A stretch of 47,849 nucleotides of DNA from an uncultured Butyricicoccus sp. (GTDB taxonomy: Bacteria > Bacillota > Clostridia > Oscillospirales > Butyricicoccaceae), in contig URFQ01000008.1 of NCBI GenBank assembly GCA_900547195.1, positions 1-47,849 of the forward strand. Direction: 5' to 3'. Below the pieces are notes generated by a model. That model did not search any database, was not told where the DNA came from, and worked only from the letters and a program-made list of their open reading frames with translations. The first letter of the stretch is position 1; each line of letters begins with the position of its first letter. The position numbers and the translations under genes are program-made. Positions 8,762 to 18,127 of the stretch are shown here, in pieces.

Positions 8762-9532
8762 ATGGATCAGAAAATACGCGTGTTGCTTGCAGACAGTGAT
8801 AAGGAATTTTGCAGCCTGCTGGGAGAGGCGCTGGCGCAAAATGAAAACATTGAGGTCGTTGGCGTGACGTCGACGGGCAGGGAGACGCTGCAAATTGCGG
8901 AAAATCTGCCGTTTGACCTGCTCCTCATTGACCTGATGCTGCCTGAAATCGACGGACTCAGCGTGATCCAGGCGCTTAGTGAGCACGGAAAGCGGGTCGG
9001 CGTGTTCGTGCTGTCGGCCTTCGGCGGCACGGAAGCGGCAGCCGAGTGCACGAAGCTGGGCGTCAGCCATTTCCTGCGCAAGCCCCTTGATATCGGAACC
9101 TTGATGGCGCGGATTATGCAGTGGAACCTGACCCGCGGCTCGCTGACCCGCGGCGGCGTCACCCCGGTGGGCGACGAAATCGCTCTTGAAGTGCGTGTCA
9201 CGGAGGTGATCCATCAGGTTGGCGTCCCAGCGCATATCAAGGGATACCAGTACTTGCGCGAAGCCATCATGATGGCGGTCAAGGATATGGAATCGGTCGG
9301 TGCAATCACCAAAATCCTGTATCCAGCCATTGCCAAGCGGTTTAAAACCACATCTTCCCGCGTTGAGCGCGCCATCCGCCATGCGATTGAGGTGGCATGG
9401 GACCGCGGCGATCTGGAAACCCTGCAAAGCTATTTCGGGTATACGGTCTCCGGGCTTAAGGGCAAGCCGACAAACTCGGAGTTTATCTCCATGATTGCTG
9501 ACCGCCTGCGGCTCGAGATGAAATTCGGCTGA
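8762..9532 (+). CDS. spo0A: Sporulation transcription factor Spo0A
   Basis: Master regulator of sporulation entry, 256 residues. Receiver domain with Asp11/Asp13, phospho-acceptor Asp57 (LLLIDLMLPEIDG) and Lys107 in LRKPLD. The C-terminal domain carries the hallmark GVPAHIKGYQYLREAI and the recognition helix segment SSRVERAIRHAIEVAW. The start is ATG 8762 with GGAAAGGTGA upstream, not the in-frame GTG at 8750, which lies within that ribosome site. It follows spoIVB. A 0A box in its upstream region suggests self-control. It is phosphorylated by kinases not present in this window. Confidence 0.98.
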   Translation: MDQKIRVLLADSDKEFCSLLGEALAQNENIEVVGVTSTGRETLQIAENLPFDLLLIDLMLPEIDGLSVIQALSEHGKRVGVFVLSAFGGTEAAAECTKLGVSHFLRKPLDIGTLMARIMQWNLTRGSLTRGGVTPVGDEIALEVRVTEVIHQVGVPAHIKGYQYLREAIMMAVKDMESVGAITKILYPAIAKRFKTTSSRVERAIRHAIEVAWDRGDLETLQSYFGYTVSGLKGKPTNSEFISMIADRLRLEMKFG

Positions 9533-9574
9533 GAAGCAAAAACAACACCGGCATCGAAAATCGATTGAACAAAA

Positions 9575-9770
9575 GCAACCGGCAAAAAGGAAACTGGTTT
9601 GTGATAGTTTTACCGAAAGGGCGATAAACTATGACAAAAGTCTGGCATAGCGAAGAAACCTCAGGAAATCGCCATGGGTGCGGACACAAAGCCGGGAAAC
9701 TTTTTGGCCGGTTGCGGATATATTCCCCGGTTTATTGGATTTGACAATCTGATAAGCCGGGGAGTTTTTT
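9575..9770 (+). ncRNA. Candidate structured RNA (riboswitch-like) with terminator
   Basis: The 238-bp stretch after spo0A can fold as a closed multi-helix RNA. The closing helix is a perfect 9-bp pairing of GCAACCGGC (9575-9583) with GCCGGTTGC (9707-9715). Inside are GTGATAGTTT (9601-9610) with AAACTATGAC (9626-9635), capped by CC-GAAA-GG, and a further arm around 9640-9685 (GTCTG/CGGAC, TGGC/GCCA). It is followed by a terminator (9724-9770) and immediately by a small ORF, which resembles an aptamer plus expression platform. The segment GGACACAAAGCC plus GCCGGTTGC superficially recalls c-di-GMP-I riboswitches, but the fold does not match, so I assign no class. Confidence 0.5.
9724..9770 (+). 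terminator. Intrinsic terminator after the structured RNA
   Basis: CCCCGGTTTAT pairs with ATAAGCCGGGG (11 bp, one G-U) around a loop that can itself form GATT/AATC. It is followed by AG and six T. The 3' arm holds GGGGAG, which would act as ribosome site for the ORF starting at 9771. Confidence 0.75.
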
Positions 9771-9902
9771 ATGAGAGAAATGGGCAGGCAGATGAGAACT
9801 TTTGATGGATTGCCAAAGGAAGCGCTTGAAAAAGAAAGTCACGAAAGCCTGTTGTCACGCGCTGCTGTTGATGGCTGGTTATCTGCAAAGCAATTGATTT
9901 GA
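9771..9902 (+). CDS. Very small ORF downstream of structured RNA (43 aa)
   Basis: Starts MREMGRQMRTFDG and ends SAKQLI; 43 residues, mostly polar, no membrane segment, no family that I recognise. GGGGAG nine bases upstream lies inside the terminator stem, so translation would require read-through. It could be a small protein, a remnant of a lost riboswitch-controlled gene, or chance. The remaining sequence to 9958 shows nothing recognisable. Confidence 0.25.
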   Translation: MREMGRQMRTFDGLPKEALEKESHESLLSRAAVDGWLSAKQLI

Positions 9903-9958
9903 GAGAAGGGAAAAACTGTATTTTGCTTTTGCTGTGGCAATGCCCGGTGCTTTCCATC

Positions 9959-9986
9959 AAAAAACAGCCCCCGCCGAAGCGGGGGC
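9959..9986 (-). terminator. Terminator of the blaI/blaR1-like operon
   Basis: On the minus strand GCCCCCGC, loop TTCG, GCGGGGGC, then TGTTTTTT. A UUCG-capped perfect stem with a T tract just after the M56 gene. Confidence 0.92.
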
Positions 9987-10000
9987 CCATGAGGATGGAA

Positions 10001-11176
10001 TCAGTTTGTTTCCGCCAGAGCGACGCCTTCTGTAACCAGAGTGATCACAATGCCGTTTTCCAGCGTGTACTGCACGGTGCCGTCGGGCAGTACGGTGCGG
10101 TTTGCGTCATCGAGGCTGTAGGTCGTCGGATTGTCAACGTCTTCACCCTCCACGGTGACGGTGTACGAGTACGATACCTCGCCGTCCACCGCTTCGGTTT
10201 CAACGTTGTATTTCATGGCGTCATCGGCGCTCGAGGCCACAAATACACTGCCGGACTTGGCAGGGGTCGTATTAACCGATGCGGCAAAGGCCGAGGTCGT
10301 GCCGAGGACAAGGGCGGTGGCCAGCGTGATACCGGCAATTGAAGATTTACGACAGTTCATCATACATAAAATCCTTTCTTCCAGAGGGTTTTTACTAAAA
10401 TGGCTTGCAAGGGGGGAGAAGGAAAGGTTCCGTTCCGCGAAGTCGAGCAGGGCATGGGCATAGGCCGCCCGGCGGTCGCCGGGACAACAGCGCAGCACCT
10501 GCCGGTCGCAGGCAATTTCCAGATCACGGCTTAGCAGCACGGACAGCAGCCAGACACACGGGTTGAACCAGTGTGCACAGGCGGCAAGCGCGGCAAGCGT
10601 CTTCCACAGGCAGTCGAGCCGTTTGATGTGGCATAGCTCATGCAGCAGGGCAAACCTGAGGGCATCGTCTTGCATGCCCGTCATCGGAAGCATGACCACC
10701 GGGCGCAGTACCCCGTAAGTCATTGGGTTGCGCACGCGCATATGGGTGCGGATGCGCACACGCCGCCGGATGCCGAATTGTGTGAGTATGGCGCGTGCGG
10801 TTTCGTTATCCACAGGCTGTGCATCGCGCAAAGCGCGGCGTGCATGGATTTCCCGTCCAATCAGCCAGACCGCGCACACGAGTGCGCCGGACAGCCAGAC
10901 CGCCCAGAGCACCCAGCCGGTTTCCGCCCTGGCCAGGTTGGCTGCGGCGGGGGAAACCGCGGCCACGGGAGCGGTCAAACCGCCAGAGCGATTGAGCAGC
11001 GCAAAGATGCTGCACGGCGAAGCAAACATGACCGGCGACACCAGCCGTACAAGAGCCGCGCCCCATAGGCACAGATAGGCTGCGCGCGGGAGACGGTCGC
11101 GGAAAACCAGCCGAAGGAGCGCGGTGGTCATCACCATGCCGCCGCCGGCGAGGCTCATTTGCAAAAAAGCCGTCAT
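10001..11176 (-). CDS. BlaR1/MecR1-type M56 membrane metallopeptidase
   Basis: Antirepressor-type membrane protease, 391 residues. N-terminal transmembrane helices are followed by the zinc site HELCH, with the third-ligand motif DLEIACDRQVL downstream, then a membrane segment near GITLATALVLGTTSAFAAS and an extracytoplasmic tail of roughly 110 residues. The tail is far shorter than the penicillin-sensing domain of BlaR1 (about 250 residues) and lacks an obvious SxxK, so it is not a beta-lactam receptor of the classical kind. I chose ATG 11176 because GAGGTGAG sits five bases upstream; the alternative is ATG 11194, which overlaps blaI. It presumably cleaves or inactivates the adjacent BlaI-like repressor. 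Confidence 0.85.
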   Translation of the reverse strand: MTAFLQMSLAGGGMVMTTALLRLVFRDRLPRAAYLCLWGAALVRLVSPVMFASPCSIFALLNRSGGLTAPVAAVSPAAANLARAETGWVLWAVWLSGALVCAVWLIGREIHARRALRDAQPVDNETARAILTQFGIRRRVRIRTHMRVRNPMTYGVLRPVVMLPMTGMQDDALRFALLHELCHIKRLDCLWKTLAALAACAHWFNPCVWLLSVLLSRDLEIACDRQVLRCCPGDRRAAYAHALLDFAERNLSFSPLASHFSKNPLEERILCMMNCRKSSIAGITLATALVLGTTSAFAASVNTTPAKSGSVFVASSADDAMKYNVETEAVDGEVSYSYTVTVEGEDVDNPTTYSLDDANRTVLPDGTVQYTLENGIVITLVTEGVALAETN

Positions 11177-11186
11177 TGGACTCACC

Positions 11187-11549
11187 TCATTCATAGTCGT
11201 CGATCAGACGGCGCAGCTTGTCGATTTCGGCCTGATTGATGCGCCCGCCGCCAAGCAGGGACGCAAACAGCCGCGAGGGCGAGCCGGAAAAGACTTTGTC
11301 TACCAGCTCTCCGGCCTCGCGCTGCTGCGCCTGCTCTTCCGAGAGCAGGGCGTGGCAGACGAACCCAGGCTCCCGCCGGTCGATAAAGGCCTTTTCCACG
11401 CATTTTTTGATGACGGTATAGGTTGTGTTTTTGTTCCAGCCCGCGGTTTCCGCGAGCTTTCTGGAAATCTCTTTGGCGGGCAGGTCGCCGTGCTCCCACA
11501 GCACCTGCATGACACGCCGTTCGGAATCAAAGAGCTTTTGCTCCATCAT
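11187..11549 (-). CDS. BlaI/MecI-family transcriptional repressor
   Basis: Winged-helix repressor of about 120 residues. Typical BlaI features are LFDSERRVMQVLWEHGDLPAKEIS, the recognition region WNKNTTYTVIKKCVEKAFI, and a leucine-rich dimerisation tail (INQAEIDKLRRLIDD). The start is the ATG pair after TAGGAGGGG; I take the first, 11549. It heads a two-gene operon with the M56 peptidase and has its own promoter and a dyad operator upstream, as expected for autorepression. No beta-lactamase or PBP gene is in the window, so the regulon beyond this operon is unknown. Confidence 0.9.
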   Translation of the reverse strand: MMEQKLFDSERRVMQVLWEHGDLPAKEISRKLAETAGWNKNTTYTVIKKCVEKAFIDRREPGFVCHALLSEEQAQQREAGELVDKVFSGSPSRLFASLLGGGRINQAEIDKLRRLIDDYE

Positions 11550-11579
11550 ATCCCCTCCTAACAACAGGTTGGACGCGCG

Positions 11580-11603
11580 GCGGCGCTCCAGCGCTTGAGC
11601 GCC
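11580..11603 (-). promoter_or_regulatory. Leader hairpin of the blaI transcript
   Basis: CGGCGCTC and GAGCGCCG arms (8 bp) around CAGCGCTT, between the blaI promoter and start codon. It could be an mRNA structure or an additional protein-binding dyad. Confidence 0.3.
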
Positions 11604-11617
11604 GCCCGCATCCGTGG

Positions 11618-11633
11618 ACTACTGCAATAGTAT
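11618..11633. promoter_or_regulatory. Probable BlaI-type operator
   Basis: ACTACTGCAATAGTAT contains the dyad TACT-N5-AGTA, similar to BlaI/MecI operators (TACT...AGTA). It lies within a few bases downstream of the blaI -10, ideal for autorepression. Confidence 0.55.
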
Positions 11634-11639
11634 GGGTAT

Positions 11640-11668
11640 AGACTATCACAATCGTCTGATCCTGTCAA
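11640..11668 (-). promoter_or_regulatory. blaI operon promoter
   Basis: On the minus strand TTGACA (11668-11663), 17 bp, TAGTCT (11645-11640). Perfect -35 with a moderate -10, directly before the dyad operator. Confidence 0.6.
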
Positions 11669-11790
11669 CCGGATTCCAGGGATTTCACACAACCTACACG
11701 AAACATCCACATTGTCCGCCCCGGACGGACTTTTGTAAATGTCAACAAAACAGAGGGGCCGCAGGGCGATACGTTCTCCATGCGGTTTTC

Positions 11791-11819
11791 TTGTGCAAAG
11801 CGGCAAAATATGATATCAT
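11791..11819 (+). promoter_or_regulatory. lepA promoter
   Basis: TTGTGC (11791-11796), 17 bp, TATCAT (11814-11819), 39 bp before the lepA GTG start. Confidence 0.55.
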
Positions 11820-11857
11820 GATGTGTACCAATTATCCTTGCGTAAAGGAGTAAAGGC

Positions 11858-13666
<1,809 letters not shown>

Positions 13667-13681
13667 CGCAGCCACATTTTT

Positions 13682-13704
13682 CAAATCCGGCCCGTCGCCG
13701 GATT
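13682..13704 (+). terminator. Hairpin between lepA and hemW
   Basis: AAATCCGGC, loop CCGTC, GCCGGATTT: perfect 9-bp stem but no further T run. Probably a weak or partial terminator, or an mRNA-processing or stability element. Confidence 0.45.
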
Positions 13705-13724
13705 TGCCGCACAGAGGTGCAAGC

Positions 13725-14840
13725 ATGATGACAAAAAGTTTAGGCTTATATCTCCATGTGCCGTTTTGCGCGTCCAAGTGCAAATACTGCGATTTTTATT
13801 CGCTCGCCGCGCCCGAACGCATGGACGCTTATGTGGGCGCCATGTGCCGGGAGATCAGCGCATGGGGCAAACGCTGCGAACGGTATCTGGTGGATACGGT
13901 CTATTTCGGCGGAGGTACGCCGTCGCTGCTCGGCGGCAGACGGCTGACGCAGCTGATGCTGGCCGTCGCGGGCGCGTTCGACATGGACGGCGGCGCCGAG
14001 ATCACGGTCGAGTGCAACCCGGACAGCATGGACGGCGCGCTGCTCACTGACCTGCGGCAGATTGGCGTGAACCGCCTGTCGGTCGGCGTGCAGTCCGCGC
14101 AGGATGACGAGCTGCGCATGCTCGGACGGCGGCATACCTTCGCGCAGGCGCGGCGCGCGGTCGAGGAAGCGTACTGCCATGGGTTTGACAACCTGTCGCT
14201 CGACCTGATGTACGCGCTGCCCGGGCAGGACACGGGGCTGGCGCTCGATTCGCTGCGGCAGATGCTTGCGCTCGACCCGGCGCACATGTCCTGCTATGCG
14301 CTCAAGGTCGAGGTCGGCACGCCCTTCTACTCGGAAAACGTCACCCAGCCGGACGACGACGAGCAGGCGGATATGTATTTCGCCCTGTGTGATGCGCTGC
14401 GGCAGGCCGGATACGAGCATTACGAGATTTCCAACTGGGCGCAGCCCGGCTTCCGCGCAAGGCACAACGCCCGGTATTGGGATTTGTCCGAATATCTCGG
14501 CGTGGGGCCCTCGGCGCATTCGCTGCTGGCGGGCAGGCGGTTTGCATATGGCCGCAGCCTGGACGGCTTTGTCTCCGGGCAAACGCCGGTGCCGGAAGAA
14601 CCCGTGGAGGGCTTTTCCCCTGCGGCCGAGTATTTGATGCTTGCGCTGCGCACGGCCGACGGTGTGCGGCCGGAAGTATTTGAGCGGCGGTTTAAGGTAT
14701 CGTTTGCACCGTTTTCGCGCCGCTTGCGATTTTTTGCACCGCATGGGCTCGCTGTTTTTGAAAACGGCCGCTGGCGGCTTACAGAGCAGGGATTCCTGCT
14801 TTCCAATTTGATTTTGACCGATATCCTATCGGCGGAATAA
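13725..14840 (+). CDS. hemW: HemW-like radical SAM protein
   Basis: Radical SAM protein of 371 residues from the HemN/HemW family; HemW binds heme and is regarded as a heme chaperone, not a coproporphyrinogen oxidase. LYLHVPFCASKCKYCDFYS carries the CX3CX2C cluster motif, followed by YFGGGTPS (SAM site) and ITVECNPDS. It lacks the extended N-terminus of true HemN, supporting HemW. The start is ATG 13725 with AGAGGTG five bases before; ATG 13728 is also possible. It lies directly after lepA, as in many Firmicutes. Confidence 0.93.
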   Translation: MMTKSLGLYLHVPFCASKCKYCDFYSLAAPERMDAYVGAMCREISAWGKRCERYLVDTVYFGGGTPSLLGGRRLTQLMLAVAGAFDMDGGAEITVECNPDSMDGALLTDLRQIGVNRLSVGVQSAQDDELRMLGRRHTFAQARRAVEEAYCHGFDNLSLDLMYALPGQDTGLALDSLRQMLALDPAHMSCYALKVEVGTPFYSENVTQPDDDEQADMYFALCDALRQAGYEHYEISNWAQPGFRARHNARYWDLSEYLGVGPSAHSLLAGRRFAYGRSLDGFVSGQTPVPEEPVEGFSPAAEYLMLALRTADGVRPEVFERRFKVSFAPFSRRLRFFAPHGLAVFENGRWRLTEQGFLLSNLILTDILSAE

Positions 14841-14879
14841 TATATTTATGATTGAGGAAACTCTCAGGAGGTAAAGAAT

Positions 14880-15149
14880 ATGCGCGCAGTAATTACTGTT
14901 GTGGGCAAGGACCGTACCGGCATCATTGCCAAGATTTCCGAGACCCTGTACGGGCATGATGTGAATATTGTCGATATTTCCCAGAATGTAATGGACGATA
15001 TGTTTGCCATGGTCATGCTGGTAAACATTGACCACTGCACGGTGGATTTCACGGCGCTGGCTGATCTGCTGGACAAGGATGGCGAGGAACTTGGCATGAA
15101 GATCCATACCATGCATGAAGATATTTTTAACGCCATGCACCGCATTTGA
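14880..15149 (+). CDS. UPF0237 ACT-domain protein (GcvR-like)
   Basis: Single ACT domain of 89 residues: MRAVITVVGKDRTGIIAKISETLYGHDVNI shape, with the ligand-binding glycine region GKDRTGI. UPF0237 proteins are small ACT modules thought to sense amino acids; the ligand is not known. CAGGAGG ribosome site at good spacing. It precedes the UPF0210 gene by 15 bases; this pairing recurs across bacteria and implies a shared function, inferred to be regulation of the larger protein. Confidence 0.92.
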   Translation: MRAVITVVGKDRTGIIAKISETLYGHDVNIVDISQNVMDDMFAMVMLVNIDHCTVDFTALADLLDKDGEELGMKIHTMHEDIFNAMHRI

Positions 15150-15164
15150 GTGAGGTAACGAACA

Positions 15165-16529
15165 GTGGCAATGATTAATACCCGTGATATCCTCGAGACC
15201 ATCAAAATGATCGAGGAAGAGCATCTGGATATCCGTACCATCACCATGGGCATTTCGCTGCGCGACCTTGCGAGCGACGATATCCATGCGCTCTGCGACA
15301 AAATTTATGATAAGATTACCCGCCGCGCCGAAAAGCTGGTCGCGACCGGCGAACAGATTGAACGCGAGCTGGGCATTCCGATTATCCACAAGCGCATTTC
15401 GGTCACCCCGATCGCCATGGTCGGCGCGACCACGAACGCACTGAGCTATGTGCCGATTGCGCAGGCGCTCGACCGCGCTGCGGCGGTAACCGGCGTCAAC
15501 TTCATCGGCGGCTTTTCGGCGCTCGTGCAGAAGGGTTTTGCCAAGGGCGACGAGGTGCTGCTGAACTCCATCCCGGAGGCGCTGGCGGTGACGAACAACG
15601 TGTGCTCGTCGGTCAACGTGGCGTCCACGAAGGCGGGCATCAACCTGGACGCGGTCTCCCTGATGGGCCATATCATTAAGGCGACCGCGGAAATGACCAG
15701 GGATAACCAGTCTATGGGCTGCGCCAAGCTGGTCGTATTTGCCAACGCGGTGGACGACAACCCGTTCATGGCAGGCGCATTCCACGGCATCGGCGAACCG
15801 GAGACCGTCATCAACGTCGGCGTATCCGGCCCGGGTGTGGTGCAGTCGGCCATCCGCCGCGCGGGCGACTGCTCGATCGGTGAAATTGCCGAGATCATTA
15901 AGAAAACCGCGTTTAAGATCACCCGTATGGGCCAGCTGGTCGGTTCATTGGCATCCGAGTGCCTTGGCGTGCCGTTCGGCATCGTCGACCTGTCGCTCGC
16001 CCCGACCCCGGCGGTCGGCGACTCGGTTGCCCGGATCATCGAAGAAGTGGGTCTGGAGACCTGCGGCGGCTGCGGCACCACGGCCATCCTTGCCATGCTC
16101 AACGACGCGGTCAAGAAGGGCGGCGTCATGGCGTCCTCGAATGTCGGCGGCCTGTCCGGCGCGTTCATCCCGGTTTCCGAGGATGAGGGCATGATTGCGG
16201 CCGCGCAGTCGGGCGTGCTGACCATGCAGAAGCTGGAGGCCATGACTGCGGTTTGCTCGGTCGGCATCGATATGGTGGCCGTCCCGGGCGATACCACTGC
16301 CGAGGTCATTTCCGGCCTGATTGCCGACGAAATCGCGATCGGTGTGGTCAACACCAAAACCACTGCGGTGCGCGTCATCCCGGCCATTGGCAAGAAGGTG
16401 GGCGACAGCGTGGAGTTTGGCGGCCTGCTCGGTTCCGCGCCGATCATGCCGGTCCCGCCCCAGTCCCCGGCGAAGTTCATCCATCGGGGCGGGCGGATCC
16501 CCGCTCCAATCCACAGCTTGAAGAACTGA
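15165..16529 (+). CDS. UPF0210 family protein (PFL-like fold)
   Basis: Protein of 454 residues with the UPF0210 signature: INTRDILETIKMIEEEHLDIRTITMGISL at the N-terminus, conserved glycine-rich blocks such as GFSALVQKGF, GVSGPGVVQSAI and CGGCGTTAILAMLNDA, and a C-terminal GGRIPAPIHSLKN. The biochemical activity is unknown to me; structural relatives resemble pyruvate formate-lyase but without an established reaction. The start is GTG 15165, six bases after TGAGGTAA; ATG 15171 is an alternative. Probably co-transcribed with the upstream ACT protein. Confidence 0.93.
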   Translation: MAMINTRDILETIKMIEEEHLDIRTITMGISLRDLASDDIHALCDKIYDKITRRAEKLVATGEQIERELGIPIIHKRISVTPIAMVGATTNALSYVPIAQALDRAAAVTGVNFIGGFSALVQKGFAKGDEVLLNSIPEALAVTNNVCSSVNVASTKAGINLDAVSLMGHIIKATAEMTRDNQSMGCAKLVVFANAVDDNPFMAGAFHGIGEPETVINVGVSGPGVVQSAIRRAGDCSIGEIAEIIKKTAFKITRMGQLVGSLASECLGVPFGIVDLSLAPTPAVGDSVARIIEEVGLETCGGCGTTAILAMLNDAVKKGGVMASSNVGGLSGAFIPVSEDEGMIAAAQSGVLTMQKLEAMTAVCSVGIDMVAVPGDTTAEVISGLIADEIAIGVVNTKTTAVRVIPAIGKKVGDSVEFGGLLGSAPIMPVPPQSPAKFIHRGGRIPAPIHSLKN

Positions 16530-16568
16530 GGACAGATTTCGGTTTCTCCTTTTGAGGGATGCATAAAA

Positions 16569-16610
16569 AGAGCTGCTGCAAGACTGCAACAGCTTTTTTT
16601 TATTATTTTT
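16569..16610. terminator. Bidirectional terminator between UPF0210 and the ger cluster
   Basis: AGCTGCTGCA, loop AGAC, TGCAACAGCT (one mismatch) with A runs before and a long T run after. The minus-strand copy serves the gerAB-like gene, whose stop lies in the T-rich flank. Confidence 0.88.
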
Positions 16611-17463
16611 TTTTGCCGAAAACGGTTCGGAAGGCAGTGTAAGCCAGCGTCATAAGCAGTGCGACGCGCACGGCTTCGCAAAGTGCAAGGGCGCAGCCGA
16701 ATATGACTTCACCGCGCTGTAAAAAGTCTCCGACCGAAAACACACCCGCTGCCGAAAATGCCGGATAGGGCAGCCGTGCCGCGCCCGCGCCCAAAACCAG
16801 CCACGCGCGCAGCGCGATCAGCGCCAGCCCGGCGCCGCCGGCAAATGCGCCGATGGTACATGCCCGTGCGGCGGGCAGCTTTTGCCCTTGTGCGCAAAGC
16901 AAAAGCGGCAAAACAAACCATGCGAAGCCCGAAAGCAGCCGCGGGGAGAAGGCCAGGCGGCCGGTGAGGGCGGGCAGATGCTGCGGCGCGCAGTCGGGCA
17001 GGGTGACAGCGAGAGACAGTAAAATGACCGCCCCGGTCAGAAACAGCATCGGATACGCCCACATGGCGACAGCAGTGCGGCCGCGCCGTCCGGCGCGCCA
17101 GCCGACAAAAAGCAGAACGGCGGCAGTGAGAAACCGTGGGATGGCCGGAAACGCGGTCTCCTGCCAGAAAGCAGACAGGCGGACAAGGGACCAAAGCATG
17201 CCGAGCAGGCAGAACGCACCCACAGCCAGAAAAAGCGCGCGGGTCAGCAGATGAGGGAATTTGTGCAGGCAGAGGCTTTCCAAGTCGCGTTCGCCAAGCG
17301 AGGAAAGAAGTTTTAGCCACAAAAACGTGACCGCGGTCGCGAGCAGGCCGCCGAGCACAAGCGTATGCACCGCTGCGGGGGTCGCGGGCACGTACAGCCC
17401 GTCCGCAAGCAGGAAAATTGCGAGGAACGCGCCCTGCCAGCGCGGGAATACCGTATCACGCAT
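16603..17463 (-). CDS. Spore germination protein, GerAB/GerKB-like, short
   Basis: Polytopic membrane protein of 286 residues, third gene of a gerA-type cluster. GerAB subunits belong to the APC amino-acid/polyamine transporter superfamily and form the germinant-binding part of the receptor. About eight hydrophobic segments are visible (for example LFLAVGAFCLLGMLWSLV and FAWFVLPLLLC) against ten in the usual protein of about 360 residues. The stop lies in the adjoining T-rich terminator flank, so the protein may have lost its last helices. ATG 17463 overlaps the gerAC-like gene by eight bases. Identification rests mainly on context and hydropathy. Confidence 0.72.
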   Translation of the reverse strand: MRDTVFPRWQGAFLAIFLLADGLYVPATPAAVHTLVLGGLLATAVTFLWLKLLSSLGERDLESLCLHKFPHLLTRALFLAVGAFCLLGMLWSLVRLSAFWQETAFPAIPRFLTAAVLLFVGWRAGRRGRTAVAMWAYPMLFLTGAVILLSLAVTLPDCAPQHLPALTGRLAFSPRLLSGFAWFVLPLLLCAQGQKLPAARACTIGAFAGGAGLALIALRAWLVLGAGAARLPYPAFSAAGVFSVGDFLQRGEVIFGCALALCEAVRVALLMTLAYTAFRTVFGKKK

Positions 17464-18127
17464 GCCGTTCGCCTCCTGTGGTAAAAGTCATCCCATCGTC
17501 CGAAATCTGCACGCTGCCGTCCGGCGCGGCATGGCCATCATCGCTGAGCTTCAAAACCGGCAGGGAAAACGGCTGGTGGCTCATTTCGCGATCGAGCAGA
17601 CGGAATAGAGGGCAGTCGGCCATGGAGCCGTCTGCGGCGCGCTGATCGAGCAGCGCCGCGAGCGCGACCCCGGGGATTCCTTCGACCACTGCGTCCGCGC
17701 GCAGCACTTCGTCCGGCGCTGCGCCGCGCGCTACCGCGATGCGTAGGGTCAGGCGTGCATCCGGACGGCCAAGCAGGCAGTCCACAAGTGTGGGCAGGGC
17801 GTTCTGCGCGATGGAGGGGCTGACGACAACCGCCTGTGCGTGACTGAGGTACAGACGGCTCGCCAGCAGCTCGTCCGCGCGCTGGAACAGCTCATCGAAG
17901 GTTTGTCCTTCCACGGTAAAATAAGCGGGCGCGGCATCGCCGTTCAGGCTGTCTTGCCGGATGCTTTCCACAGTCATCGTGTAGCCGCGTTTGTGGGTAT
18001 CCATAGCGAGCGCGGACACTGGAAGAAGCTGGCCGGTGTTTTCGTTCAGCTCCACCCGGCGGTTGGGGTTGGATCCGCAGCCGGACAGCAGCGCAAGCAG
18101 GGGCAGAAGAACGAGGAACCGTTTCAT
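17456..18127 (-). CDS. Spore germination lipoprotein, GerAC-like, truncated form
   Basis: Lipoprotein of 223 residues: MKRFLVLLPLLALLSGC gives a lipobox with Cys17. The N-terminal domain resembles GerAC/YfkR (VSALAMDTHKRGYTMTVES, FDELFQRADELLASRLYLSHAQAVVVS). Normal GerAC proteins run to about 370-400 residues with three domains; this one stops after the first domain or so (PLFRLLDREMSHQPFSLPVL). The frame upstream of the Met is open, but the start is fixed by the lipobox and the ATGA overlap with the gerAA stop. Whether the short form works is unknown. Confidence 0.8.
   Translation of the reverse strand: MKRFLVLLPLLALLSGCGSNPNRRVELNENTGQLLPVSALAMDTHKRGYTMTVESIRQDSLNGDAAPAYFTVEGQTFDELFQRADELLASRLYLSHAQAVVVSPSIAQNALPTLVDCLLGRPDARLTLRIAVARGAAPDEVLRADAVVEGIPGVALAALLDQRAADGSMADCPLFRLLDREMSHQPFSLPVLKLSDDGHAAPDGSVQISDDGMTFTTGGERHA

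Noticed and set aside
9680..9715. Identification of the post-spo0A RNA as a c-di-GMP-I riboswitch
   Set aside because: GGACACAAAGCC and GGCCGGTTGC look similar to parts of that family, but the order of helices and the 5' half do not fit. The class is left open.
11580..11857. Additional gene between blaI and lepA
   Set aside because: Frames here are short and cover the blaI promoter/operator and the lepA promoter; nothing supports translation.
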